DNA of 64,000 nucleotides from an uncultured Armatimonadota bacterium (GTDB lineage Bacteria > Armatimonadota > Fimbriimonadia > Fimbriimonadales > Fimbriimonadaceae), in assembly GCA_903927025.1 (NCBI GenBank), contig CAIYLG010000015.1, positions 62,001 to 126,000 on the forward strand, written 5' to 3'. The position numbers and the translations under genes were made by a program. The stretch's first letter is position 1; every line of letters starts with the position of its first letter. Below, in pieces: positions 17,143-26,900 of this stretch. The notes below the pieces were generated by a model. The model ran no database searches. It saw only the letters and a list, made by a program, of their open reading frames with translations, and was not told the DNA's origin.

Positions 17143-17928
17143 TTAGAAACTATTTTCTTCGGTCGGGAAGGTGCCAGCTTTTACTTCACAGCAATAGTTG
17201 TGAAGTGCATCCAAGATCACCTCATTGCCATTGAAATATCGCTTAGTGTGCTTGAACTCACCTGAGCCAAACCCCAAAAGGTCGTAAATCACTTGGACCT
17301 GCCCAGAGCAGTGCGCTCCACCCCCAATACCGATGGTGGGTACCTCAAGTTCTTCCGTAATTCTGCGAGCCAACTCTGAGGGGATAAGTTCGAGAACGAT
17401 GGCGTATGCCCCGGCATCTTGCACTCGCTTCGCCTCGTCGATAACATCCTGTCCCTTAGCTCCCTTCCCCTGAACTCGAAATCCGCCAAACGCGTTGACT
17501 GATTGAGGCGTCATGCCGACATGCCCCATTACAGGAATCCCCGCTCTTGAGATCTCTCGGATGGCTTCCACGTACGCTCCTTCAAGCTTTACAGATTCAG
17601 CGCCGGCTTTAACAAGCGCGACCGAGTTGGCTACTGCATCCTGCACAGATGCCTGATAGGAGCCAAACGGGAGATCTGCAACAAGCAAAGCCCGGTTTAC
17701 ACCGCGTCTCACCGCTTGGGTGTGGTAAATCATCATCTCCTGGGTGACAGGAATGGTAGACGTGTACCCCAGGACTGTATTTCCTACAGAGTCACCCACC
17801 AGGACAATGTCTGCACCAGATCGGTCCGCGAGCGAACCCAGGATCGCATCGTACGCGGTAACGCAAACGATGACTTCCCCCTTGGCTCGCATCCGGACTA
17901 CAGCAGGCGCAGTTACCTTATCCAGCAT
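17143..17928 (-). CDS. panB: 3-methyl-2-oxobutanoate hydroxymethyltransferase
   Basis: This 261-residue TIM-barrel enzyme adds a hydroxymethyl group from methylene-tetrahydrofolate to ketoisovalerate. Key motifs are VLVGDSVGNTVLGY (metal-binding Asp), VKLEGAYVEAIREI, GIPVMGHVGMTPQSVN and PTIGIGGGAHCSGQVQV. The gene starts 11 bases after the end of the peroxiredoxin gene and is followed by panC, so the three form a likely operon. Confidence 0.97.
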   Translation of the reverse strand: MLDKVTAPAVVRMRAKGEVIVCVTAYDAILGSLADRSGADIVLVGDSVGNTVLGYTSTIPVTQEMMIYHTQAVRRGVNRALLVADLPFGSYQASVQDAVANSVALVKAGAESVKLEGAYVEAIREISRAGIPVMGHVGMTPQSVNAFGGFRVQGKGAKGQDVIDEAKRVQDAGAYAIVLELIPSELARRITEELEVPTIGIGGGAHCSGQVQVIYDLLGFGSGEFKHTKRYFNGNEVILDALHNYCCEVKAGTFPTEENSF

Positions 17929-17939
17929 AGAGGCTGAGT

Positions 17940-18395
17940 TTACCGTCCGGTTAGAGCAGCGATGACTTCATCCGCATGCCCTTGCGGCTTAACCTTTCGA
18001 AACACGTGAGTTACGATGCCGTTCTCGTCAAGAACGAAGGTTGTACGTTCCACGCCCATGTACTTTCTTCCGTACATCGACTTCTCCGCCCATACGCCCG
18101 CGGCTTCGCACAGGGCGTGCTCCGTATCCGCAACCAACGTAAATGTTAGGCTGTATTTGTCTACAAATTTTGCGTGGGACTTCGCGCTGTCCGGACTTAC
18201 GCCCACCACCCTAACCCCCGAAATAGACGGGAGGGCATCCCGAAATTCACATGCCTCAACCGTGCATCCGCTGGTGTCATCCTTGGGATAGAAGTAGACA
18301 ACTGACTTTGAACCCTTGAGGGTATCGAGTGAAACAGTGCTCCCAGTCTGGTCAGACAAGGAAAATTCTGGAAACGGGCTACCTACATCAATCAT
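17940..18395 (-). CDS. bcp: thiol peroxidase of the Bcp/PrxQ peroxiredoxin type
   Basis: This 151-residue protein reduces hydroperoxides with thioredoxin as electron donor. The peroxidatic Cys lies in YFYPKDDTSGCTVEACEFRD, with the resolving Cys five residues later, the arrangement of the PrxQ class. GVSPDSAKSHAKF and TFVLDENGIV are also typical. It has no signal peptide, so it acts in the cytoplasm. It precedes panB closely; the pairing looks like transcriptional convenience rather than a shared pathway. Confidence 0.95.
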   Translation of the reverse strand: MIDVGSPFPEFSLSDQTGSTVSLDTLKGSKSVVYFYPKDDTSGCTVEACEFRDALPSISGVRVVGVSPDSAKSHAKFVDKYSLTFTLVADTEHALCEAAGVWAEKSMYGRKYMGVERTTFVLDENGIVTHVFRKVKPQGHADEVIAALTGR

Positions 18396-18466
18396 CGGAC
18401 TCTCACTGGGGGACTCATTTACTCCCGATTGAATTACGTATCTCTCTTACGAATCATTTCAGAGTG

Positions 18467-18868
18467 CTAGGGCTCGTTTGGATGACTGTCCAGCAACATC
18501 GCCTGCATAAGGTCTACCCGCAGGACAATTCCAAATAAACGTCCCTCATCCGTTACGGGAAGTATCGTGAGGCCGCTGCTCAGCATGCGATGAAACGCCT
18601 CCCCGATTTCCGTGTCTGCCGCAGCTACAGTCGGTTCCTGAGTTCCATAAATGTACGCAGGCTCCCTGGACATACTGGTCAGGCTGTCGCGGCTGGCCAC
18701 TGCCCGGCACAAGTCCCCCTCCGTAACTACAGAGACTGGCGCCATATCCTCATCAACAACAACCAGTGCAGGAAACTGGTAGATGTCCATTTTGTCGACA
18801 GCGTCCCTCACCGTACTCTCACGCGTGAGAGTCGGAATGTGGGCGTGGAGAACCTCGCGCAGGGTCAT
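18467..18868 (-). CDS. two-CBS-domain protein
   Basis: This 133-residue protein is built of two CBS repeats: MTLREVLHAHIPTLTRESTVRDAVDKM, then FPALVVVDEDMAPVSVVTEGDLCRAV, and AADTEIGEAFHRMLSSGLTILPVTDEGRLFGIVLRVDLMQAML. Such pairs form a Bateman module that binds adenine nucleotides. There is no attached effector domain, so its partner is unknown. It is 71 bases upstream of bcp on the same strand. Confidence 0.9.
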   Translation of the reverse strand: MTLREVLHAHIPTLTRESTVRDAVDKMDIYQFPALVVVDEDMAPVSVVTEGDLCRAVASRDSLTSMSREPAYIYGTQEPTVAAADTEIGEAFHRMLSSGLTILPVTDEGRLFGIVLRVDLMQAMLLDSHPNEP

Positions 18869-18894
18869 TTCAAATCCATAGGGGCCGCTGTAGG

Positions 18895-19863
18895 CTAGTT
18901 GGCCGTATACGTGAAGCTATCCATAGCTTCATAGTGGCCCGGCGAGGTCCTTCCTTTGAACGTTACCGTCGCCTTCTTTCCGTCAATCTCTACCAGCATA
19001 TAGCCATATGTCTTGTCCACGTGCTTGATTCGCTTTAGCGACCAGCCCGTATTGTTTCCGGCATACTCACCCTGCTTGTAAAAGGGAGCTCCCGCGGTAC
19101 CAGCCACAAATTGGTGCATTTCGGGGCCAGGCTCTCCGCTTGCTTTCGTTACAACCATGTGATCGTAAAGGTGATCATGACCGCAAAAGAACACTCGAGA
19201 CCCGGCATTGATCAGGCTTGTCCAAAAGGCATCGCGCTTCTCGGGAGAAGCATCCATCGTGTCCTTGTGGGCGCCATCCATAAATGCCGGCTCATGCCCC
19301 ATAGAAAAGATCAAGGGTTTATGGTGCTTCTTCAGGACGTCGTCTAACCACGGCTGGTTGATCGCCTCACCCTTTTCCGTGTACTGATCTAGCCCGATGG
19401 CGAGTACGTTGCCCCGAGTGTAGTAGAAGGTTAAGTTCTTCTCACCAACGGGTCCGTTGCCTGGCATCGCATACTTGCCCGAGAAGACTTTGTCCCAAAC
19501 TGGCCAAGCTTCAGCGCTGCCAGCATCATGGTTGCCGCGACAGGCCAGGACGCCAATCTTCTTGTCATAGAGAGGCTGCATGATGTCTCTCCAGGCTTTC
19601 AGCTCGGCCTCAAAAGCCTTTGGCTCCTTTTCATAGCCAATCACTAAATCGCCTGTCCACATCATGAACTTCGCTTTTTCATCCTGAACCGCTTGGCAGA
19701 TTTCGGAAGTGATCAGGGTATTAATGCCGTTTTTGTCTTCGGGCCGGTGCGCTTTGGGATCCGACCGACCATCCCCAGCGACCACAAAGCACCACTTCTC
19801 TGCCGCAGCCAAACCTGAAAGCAACATCGTCCCAGCGACGACAACACCAGACCACAGTCTCAT
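18895..19863 (-). CDS. secreted metallophosphoesterase
   Basis: This 322-residue protein has a signal peptide (LWSGVVVAGTMLLSGLAAA) and all calcineurin-like blocks in order: VVAGDGRSD, WTGDLVIGYE, ACRGNHDAGS, FSMGHEPAFM and FFCGHDHLYDH. These bind a two-metal centre that cleaves phosphomono- or diesters. It is exported, so the substrate is extracytoplasmic, perhaps nucleotides or phospholipid. A C-terminal beta segment (YMLVEIDGKKATVTFKG) follows the catalytic domain. Confidence 0.92.
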   Translation of the reverse strand: MRLWSGVVVAGTMLLSGLAAAEKWCFVVAGDGRSDPKAHRPEDKNGINTLITSEICQAVQDEKAKFMMWTGDLVIGYEKEPKAFEAELKAWRDIMQPLYDKKIGVLACRGNHDAGSAEAWPVWDKVFSGKYAMPGNGPVGEKNLTFYYTRGNVLAIGLDQYTEKGEAINQPWLDDVLKKHHKPLIFSMGHEPAFMDGAHKDTMDASPEKRDAFWTSLINAGSRVFFCGHDHLYDHMVVTKASGEPGPEMHQFVAGTAGAPFYKQGEYAGNNTGWSLKRIKHVDKTYGYMLVEIDGKKATVTFKGRTSPGHYEAMDSFTYTAN

Positions 19864-19900
19864 GAGGTTAGTTTACAGCGCGGTCTCTATGGCACGCTTG

Positions 19901-21103
19901 CTACAACGCTCGCATTGCCACGACTGGATCCTTGCGGGAAGCGTTGATCGCAGGCACCAATCCAAAGATCGCACCTACTCCCACACTCACGCCGAGTGCA
20001 AGAAAGATGATCGCAGATGTGATCTCAGGCTTCACGGGAGTAAACCGATACAGAGCAAGATCCGCCGCATAAGAAAAACCTAAACCGCAAATACCTCCCG
20101 CCAAAGAAAGAAGCACGCTTTCGAATAGAAACTGAACAAAGATGTCTCGGTTACATCCGCCAACAGTCTTGCGGATACCAATTTCCTGCGACCTCTCGTT
20201 CACGGACATCAGCATCACGGTCATGATTCCGACTCCTCCAACGAACAATGCAATGGATGTGAGGCCTGTGAGCAGCCAAGTCAATATGCCCATTAGTTTG
20301 TAAACGAGCCCAAGGAGATCCTCTTGGGTCAAGACTTGAAACTGCTGTCGATCCAGTCGCTTCTGAAACTCACGATCCAAGCGCTTGATCAGTTGCCGAG
20401 GTTCCACATCGGGCCGAATCTGAATCATGATTCGAGCGGTTTGGAGGTCTGGCTGAATCGACTTCAGCCGGTAGTAATCGAGATAGACAAGGTTTTGAAG
20501 GCTCCCAAAGCTGAGAAGACTTTGCTCCTGCTTCTTGTCCTCCGTCACTCCAATCACGCGATATCTGCGCTGGTTGACATCGACCATCTTGCCGACGGCC
20601 GAAACATTGCCGAAGAGTTGCTTCTTTGCGATAGAACCCAAGACGACTGTATCGGACCTGGCGTCCTCCGGCTGAAATACTCGCCCCTCCTGCATCTGAA
20701 CGGGCCGCATGAGAAACCAGCCTGGGGTTGCGGCGGCAAGCAGAGGGGAAGCCACTTTTGCCCCATTGCGAATTCCTCCGCCAACAAACGTGAAAGGCTC
20801 GGCGCGAACGACGCCTGGAACTTTGGAGCATCGCTCCACATCAATGTCCTTCAGGTAGCTCATACCACCAAAATTCGGATTGAAGGTGCCCGCCTCAATT
20901 CGGCCCGGCACAACAACTAAGACGTTCACGCCTAGGTCCCTAACTTGATTGGTGACGTCGTGCTGAACGCCAGTTGCAATTGAGACCAGCAAAATGATTG
21001 CTGAAGAGCCAACCATAACGCCAAGTGCGCTCAGCAAAGCGCGGGTGCGCTGCTCGCGAATACACTGCACAGCAGCCAGAAAATTTCGAAGCAGAAGCGC
21101 CAC
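19901..21103 (-). CDS. MacB/FtsX-type ABC transporter permease
   Basis: This 400-residue protein has the MacB layout. There is one N-terminal helix (RALLSALGVMVGSSAIILLVSIATG) and a periplasmic core domain of about 220 residues. Three C-terminal helices follow (ILTWLLTGLTSIALFVGGVGIMTVMLMSV and SVLLSLAGGICGLGFSY). The mechanotransmission motif NERSQEIGIRKTVGG is present. No ATP-binding partner is adjacent, so it must be encoded elsewhere. Substrates of this class include lipoproteins, antibiotics and peptides. Confidence 0.93.
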   Translation of the reverse strand: MALLLRNFLAAVQCIREQRTRALLSALGVMVGSSAIILLVSIATGVQHDVTNQVRDLGVNVLVVVPGRIEAGTFNPNFGGMSYLKDIDVERCSKVPGVVRAEPFTFVGGGIRNGAKVASPLLAAATPGWFLMRPVQMQEGRVFQPEDARSDTVVLGSIAKKQLFGNVSAVGKMVDVNQRRYRVIGVTEDKKQEQSLLSFGSLQNLVYLDYYRLKSIQPDLQTARIMIQIRPDVEPRQLIKRLDREFQKRLDRQQFQVLTQEDLLGLVYKLMGILTWLLTGLTSIALFVGGVGIMTVMLMSVNERSQEIGIRKTVGGCNRDIFVQFLFESVLLSLAGGICGLGFSYAADLALYRFTPVKPEITSAIIFLALGVSVGVGAIFGLVPAINASRKDPVVAMRAL

Positions 21104-21143
21104 CAGGAGTTCCTACGCTGACGGCAGCTTTATAGCGGCACGA

Positions 21144-21464
21144 TTAGCTTCGGTCGAGGTGATAGCCGTGAACTTTGCCTGCTTCATCAAAATTAACTTC
21201 GAGAGTCAAGTTGGTTGAGTACACCAGCAGCGAGTGTTTAGGTCCAACTGCCTTTAAGTTCGGTGCCTGCTGCTCAATGGTGTAGCCATTGTCGGCAAGC
21301 TGCTTCTGGACCTCGGCGACTGTTTTCTTGACACTAAGGTCGTTCTTCATAAGTGTGTCCATCACGCTGGCTTCCTTTCCAACACCTGCCGCAACAATAG
21401 CCACAGCAAGAAGAATCAAGAAGAAGAAACCGCAGACACCACCGATAATCCAGCCTTTTTTCAT
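21144..21464 (-). CDS. small membrane-anchored protein of unknown function
   Basis: This 106-residue protein starts at the ATG at 21464 (MKKGWIIGGVCGFFFLILLAVAIVAAG), which gives a single N-terminal membrane anchor. A frame open to 21512 would add 16 unlike residues. The soluble part (VKKTVAEVQKQLADNGYTIEQ, then LEVNFDEAGKVHGYHLD) suggests a small alpha/beta domain. I do not recognise the family. It is 40 bases downstream of the permease start and is on the same strand, but upstream of it. Confidence 0.7.
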   Translation of the reverse strand: MKKGWIIGGVCGFFFLILLAVAIVAAGVGKEASVMDTLMKNDLSVKKTVAEVQKQLADNGYTIEQQAPNLKAVGPKHSLLVYSTNLTLEVNFDEAGKVHGYHLDRS

Positions 21465-21557
21465 GCTAAATCTTGGACGCAGGTACTTACCGTAAAGGTT
21501 GCGGACTACCACGCCTCGAGGCCTGATTTAACAGACCTTTCTCCGCCAAAACTCTCG

Positions 21558-22799
21558 ATGAGCACCTTCAAGGATGACAACCGCCCATACTGCCCAGCTC
21601 ATTTGCAGAGTCAGTTCAGGTGTATCCTCTCCAGCGTGGATGCACGGGCAGAACGGAGCTTAAAGGATCTGATTGCCGGGTTTTGTGGCGCTGACGCTCA
21701 AGTTGCCGAAGCATGCTTCCCTGCTCTCTGCGAAATCACTAGCCGCGGGCTCAAAGCCTATTTGAAATCCAAGCTTTACTCCGATGAAGCCAGAGAGGAC
21801 GTCATTCAGGAAGTCCTGAAGCGGCTATGGATGCGGCGCGGCAAATGGGAGGACAAAGGAGCATCCGGGTGGTGGGCACTGGTGAAGCGCATTGCCGACC
21901 AATGTAGAATTGACATGGTCCGCAAGGTTGGTGGCGAAGTGCTCTGGGATGACGCGGAGGTAGGCGAAGTAGAAGACGGCGAATCAACTACCGTCGAACT
22001 TTTGCTTGAAGCTATCGCCGACCGAGAGGCCCTCTATCGAGCAGCTGACGAACTGTGGCTGGGGTTTTCTGAATTGATCTCAGATAGAGATCGGGTCAGG
22101 CGAGCCCTTGCGGCTCAACTTTTCTACCAACACGCTCTTGGCTGGGAAGAGGTCTTGACGATGCTCAATCGGAACTCGCCAGACAGGCCGCTCAGCCGTG
22201 TTGAGCTTGATTCTTGGCTGGCGGACCCCTCCGTCATTCGGTCAGCCGCCTTTAGAACACTGTTCCGTTCCAATGACCAATTGGCATCCCACCTTCTTGA
22301 GATGGATCCCATTGATGAGGCCGCACTCAATGCGCTAACCGTTCTGGCTATGGCTCCAAATCCTAAAGTTGCTCCACCCGGAAACTGGACGTGGCCGGAG
22401 GTCCAAGTGATCCTATGGCGCTATCGACAGGCAGAGAGAGTTGACAAGATACAAGCGCATGAGCTTTGCAGTGTTGAAAAAGATGAAATGGCAGCGCTGT
22501 TTGATAGATGCCTTGCCAAATTCCCGTTCTCAGACATTATGAAGCAGCTTCTAGATTCTCTTGAGCGATGGCCCCTCGCGACAAGGGAACTCTCAGAACC
22601 TGGCCTTTGGCAGCGACTCGTTTTCGAATACTACTGCCGCGAGACCAGCAACCACCGCGATATCTTTGATCGCACTTCCAGCCCAGCCGACTTGGCCTCA
22701 TACCGATTAACAATGGCCATGCTCAACGTTTGGCTTTCCAACGGAAGGCTATTCGCTCGGCTTGCCGCACACCTCCAACAGGCGGGAGGAGAGGCGTGA
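21558..22799 (+). CDS. sigma-70 region 2-like protein with long C-terminal extension
   Basis: Residues about 45-125 match sigma region 2 of ECF-type factors: ACFPALCEITSRGLKAYL, then the core-binding stretch SDEAREDVIQEVLKRLW, then the -10-recognition-like GWWALVKRIADQCRIDMVRK. Residues about 170-240 (RRALAAQLFYQHALGWEEVLTML, then SRVELDSWL) could hold a divergent region 4 helix-turn-helix. The last 170 residues are helical and unknown. At 413 residues it is twice the usual ECF length. It is the first gene of a three-gene cassette and overlaps the next gene by four bases (GTGA). Confidence 0.8.
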   Translation: MSTFKDDNRPYCPAHLQSQFRCILSSVDARAERSLKDLIAGFCGADAQVAEACFPALCEITSRGLKAYLKSKLYSDEAREDVIQEVLKRLWMRRGKWEDKGASGWWALVKRIADQCRIDMVRKVGGEVLWDDAEVGEVEDGESTTVELLLEAIADREALYRAADELWLGFSELISDRDRVRRALAAQLFYQHALGWEEVLTMLNRNSPDRPLSRVELDSWLADPSVIRSAAFRTLFRSNDQLASHLLEMDPIDEAALNALTVLAMAPNPKVAPPGNWTWPEVQVILWRYRQAERVDKIQAHELCSVEKDEMAALFDRCLAKFPFSDIMKQLLDSLERWPLATRELSEPGLWQRLVFEYYCRETSNHRDIFDRTSSPADLASYRLTMAMLNVWLSNGRLFARLAAHLQQAGGEA

Positions 22800-23881
22800 G
22801 AATCACAGATACTCCCGAGCGATTCAGTCCCCAAGCAGTCGCACTGCTTGAGATGGCGGCTGCTGGTCACCTATTAGGTGAGCCAGAACAGCCATCCCTA
22901 GAGCAGTATGTTCGTTACGCATACGGTGCGCTTACTGAATCGGAAGCGTGCGAATTAGAGCAGACGCTCCAAACTTACCCTGCCCATGTCGAGACCCTGG
23001 CGAGGGTATATCGGGTCGCAGAGGAGCTCCGTACAACTCCTTTGTACAACAGTATTCAGTCAGACCAAGATTCCCTGCATCAACAGGTCCAGGTCATATG
23101 GACACGGTTGCTGCAAGATTCGGAATCGCAAACAGCTCAGGACTCCACATTGCTGGCACTCGCTGCTCTGACCCTAAGTGGCAAAGACGCAATGCGGTCG
23201 GTCCGAAAGTTCCTAATGGACCTTCTTGATCCGGGACTTGCTCCACAACGAGTTGCATTCGCTGGTTCCTTGAGAACATCGCAGCTTGGGCCACTTCTCG
23301 AGAATATGGAAGTTGAGGTTTCGCTCGACGCTCAAATTGAACCGGATGGAAGCCTTCTGCTGACAGCCAGCATTCCTTCCGAAGGAATACTGAAGCCAAC
23401 CAATGTATGCGTAGGATTTGAACTCAACCGTCAGTGGGTCCGTCTTGGAAATGCACCTGTGTTGGAGGGTTCCTGTACCCTTCTCATCCCTGGTTTCGGG
23501 GATCTCATCGGACTATCTGCCGGCCCATTGCCGCCCGACCTATTTGCCCTTCGACCTGACGTGTGGCCATCCGTTTGCGGGACCGGCAACTTCGTCGTTC
23601 AGGCGGGCAATATGCCATTTGCAGAAGTTGAAGTTCCTCCGACATCTGCTTCCGGTTCAATTTCCCTCAATTTGAGGCTGTTGCCTGAATCAGCCGAGCT
23701 CAGACAGGCGAAAGAGCTTGAGGTTTGGTTTGGAACAGGTGGGCAGGTATGGCAGCTGGTGGGTCGCTGGCCAATTCCGCCTCTATCCGTTGGCACGATG
23801 AGCATCAGCTTCCCCTCCCCAACCAGAACTACTGCTAGCTCAACTTTCTCAGGAATTCTGAAACTCGCACTGAAGTCGTAG
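22796..23881 (+). CDS. anti-sigma-like / unknown middle protein of the CHAT cassette
   Basis: The GTG at 22796 overlaps the previous stop and has GGGAGGAG upstream, so translation is coupled (361 residues). Residues about 35-80 (LEQYVRYAYGALTESEACELEQTL, then THVETLARVYRVAEEL-like helix) follow the helical pattern of zinc-binding anti-sigma domains, but the H-x3-C-x2-C ligands are missing. Residues about 150-360 are beta-rich (VEVSLDAQIEPDGSLLLTAS, then VCVGFELNRQWVRLG, then LEVWFGTGGQVWQLVG). There is no signal peptide or membrane helix. By position it is a candidate sigma inhibitor, or a substrate of the protease encoded next. Both roles are inference. Confidence 0.75.
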   Translation: MRITDTPERFSPQAVALLEMAAAGHLLGEPEQPSLEQYVRYAYGALTESEACELEQTLQTYPAHVETLARVYRVAEELRTTPLYNSIQSDQDSLHQQVQVIWTRLLQDSESQTAQDSTLLALAALTLSGKDAMRSVRKFLMDLLDPGLAPQRVAFAGSLRTSQLGPLLENMEVEVSLDAQIEPDGSLLLTASIPSEGILKPTNVCVGFELNRQWVRLGNAPVLEGSCTLLIPGFGDLIGLSAGPLPPDLFALRPDVWPSVCGTGNFVVQAGNMPFAEVEVPPTSASGSISLNLRLLPESAELRQAKELEVWFGTGGQVWQLVGRWPIPPLSVGTMSISFPSPTRTTASSTFSGILKLALKS

Positions 23882-23901
23882 GATATAGTTCTTGCCAAGC
23901 C

Positions 23902-26900
23902 ATGAATGGGCAGGGCAGGTCATCAAGAAAGCTGGTTCCCGACTTTGTCCTGCGACTGGAGGCAACAGAGTCGGGAGTCGTCGCGACCCTCCGGTCACCT
24001 AATGAGCCGGAGGCTCCGATTATTCACGAATCGAAGACGGCCAACGTTCGAAAAAGCGTAGAAGGCTGGAAGTCTCGATTCCTCTCCGATCCACAGGGCT
24101 CAGGGCTAATCACCTTGGGTAAAGAACTGGGCTCGGTTGCCTTTCCTCCGCCAATCCGTCGATCGCTTCTTGCTGAAGCGGCTGTCAACCCGATTCGGAT
24201 CCGACTCAGCACAGACGAACTTCTTTGGGATGTCCCGTGGGAGGTGTGCAGCATGCAAGAACTTGCGGCATCAAACGAGGGATTTGTCGCGTTGTCTGCC
24301 CGGATGCGGATCATTCGAGACCTAGGACAGATTTCCAGCGCGTCCGGAGCCACTGAGGCAGCCACCGTCCTTGTCGCTTGGGCGAATCCGGGTTCAAAGA
24401 AATACCCGCAGCTCCACTTCGCGGAAAAGGAGGCAGCATCGGTCATACGCGCGCTTCGCAGCCCTGAGTGTGGTCTTCAGACAGATGAACTCCCCTACGC
24501 GAGCGTATCGGGCTTGCTGAGGAGCTTGAAGGAGAAACAACCGTCCATTCTTCACTTCATCGGCCATGGGGATTTGAATCCATCTGGTGGTGTCATTGTT
24601 TTGGATGGCGGCCAACCAGGCACGGACGCCGCCATGTACGCAGATGAACTGTCGAAGGCAGTTGCAGGCGCGGGAACGTCACTCGTTGTCTTGTCTGGAT
24701 GCATGACCAGTGGCGCTCCTCAAGCGATAGGAAGTGTTCTCGCCAAATCTGGCGTTCCCGCCGTCATCGCCATGTCTGCGCCGATCCAGGATTCCTCGGC
24801 TCATCAGTTCGCCCGTGCCATGTACAGCTCCCTTGCGGAAGGAACGCCGTTGGACGAGGCAGTGTTCGAGGCCCGATGCGCGATCATGGGATCTGGTTCA
24901 GCGTGGGCTATCCCGCAGCTGATGCTCACCTCTGGAGAGCCGATCGCGTTTGCCGATGCGGACGAGCAGCCTTTTCGATGGACCGGCAATGAGCCTCGCA
25001 CCAACTTGGCCTACGACGACAGGCCATTCATTGGTCGGGTCAAAGAACGATCCGACCTGCGCCGTAAGATCCGCGACCTGTCTCAGCGCCTGGTGACCGT
25101 CACGGGTCCGGGTGGAATGGGAAAAACGCGCCTAGCCAAGCAGGTTGGCGCGGAACTTGAGGGAGACTTCCCTGATGGGGTTTGGCTGATTGATTGCGAG
25201 GCGTTGACTGGTGCCAGCGAACTTATCGGCGGCATCGCGAACTGCATTCCGTTCTGTGGCGGAGGTGATTCCATTCAGAGGGTCAAGGAGGCCATTGCCC
25301 GTCGAAGACTCCTACTGATCCTTGACTGCTTCGAGCACTCCGTCAGCCAAGGCGCACTTATCAGCGAACTGGTCGATGCCGCCCCGGGGCTCTACGTTCT
25401 CCTCACGAGCCGAATTCTGCTGGGCATCCCTCGCGAATTTGAATATCCGCTTCCGCCGATGTCCCTAAGCGGTAAAGGCGGCGAAAGTTCAGAAAGTATT
25501 CGTCTCTTCGCTGAGGCCGCCTCTCACGCAATTGATGGCTTTACCGTTTCCACAAAGAACCGTAAGCAGCTCAGGGATCTATGTGAAAGCCTCGAAGGAG
25601 TTCCACTGGCGATCGTCCTTGCCGCTGGTCGACTGCGACACATGGGACTCCTGGATCTAATCGACCAGGTGCAATCACAACCTATCGAGACGCTGCGCAG
25701 AAGAAGTGGCGGAATCGACCGGCACTCCAATATCGAGTCGGTCGTGGCAGCCTCGTTTGCCCTTTTGCCTGAACGGGAAAGGCATATGCTTTGCCGATTT
25801 GCACTCTTCTCGGGAAGCTTCACGCTTGCAGATGCAGGTGTCGTGTGCGGCTCTGGGGAAAAGGAGCTGCTTGCCTGGATTTCCGACCTTAGAGACCATT
25901 CCCTCATTCATCTTCAACGGACTGAAGAGCGAACACGCTACAAGCTGCTTGACACTGTTCGGGACTACGTAGCCCGCATCCCCATGGAATCTGAAGCAAC
26001 TAGGGAGCTTCAACAGTGCAAGGTAAGACACGCGGAGCACTATGCAAGGCTGGCAGTTGAAATCGCTAGACTCATGGCAGAGGGTCGTTGGTCCGCGGGT
26101 ACCGATCAACTCATGCGTGAGATCGGAAATCTGCGAGTTGCGATTGCCACCGCAGCCGAACTTAAGCGAGACGATTTGATTTCCGCAGTCGCTGGCAGCA
26201 TCGGCAGAAGGCTGTTCGAGGCTGGACTGCTAACCGACTTCCGAAAACTGACCGATGCTGGCTATCAGGCCGCGGCGAGAACTGGAAGCACATCCCTGAG
26301 GATTCAACTTTTAGGCCTCGATGGTGCCCTAGCCTCACGGAATGGAGATGAGGCGCTGTGTGAAAAGCTCTGGCTGGAAAGAGCCGACCTGTGCCGTCAG
26401 ATCAAAGATGTCGAGCATTGCGCAGACACCCTGATTGACCTGGCGTGGCAGGCGTTCGAGCGTGGCGACAACTACAAGAGCCGCTACCGGCTCTTTGAAG
26501 CGCTTAGGCTAGCCCGAAGCGTGCAGGACCCCATCTTCGTGGCCACCGCGCGCGTCGTTCAGGCACGGCTGGCGTTCGCCGCTAGCAACAGCCGCTTGGC
26601 GGCGCATCGCGCCAGGCAGGCAGAAGCAATATTGCCTCAATGTACAGACCGCAGCGGGGCACTTTTCCTCTACCAAAACCTGATGCTCTCATGCCGAGAG
26701 CTGGGGCAACTGGAAAAGAGCACAGAGTACACGCTGGAGCTGCTGCGATCTGCAATCGAGCGTCACCAAGTGGTTCACGCTGGCTGGGCGCTGCTGGAAC
26801 TGGGTCCGCTGTATGAACAGACCGACCGCTCCGACCTCGCTGCGAAATGCTACGCAGCCGCCCTCAAGGTCCACGCTGAGTACCAGACCCGGCTCAAGAC

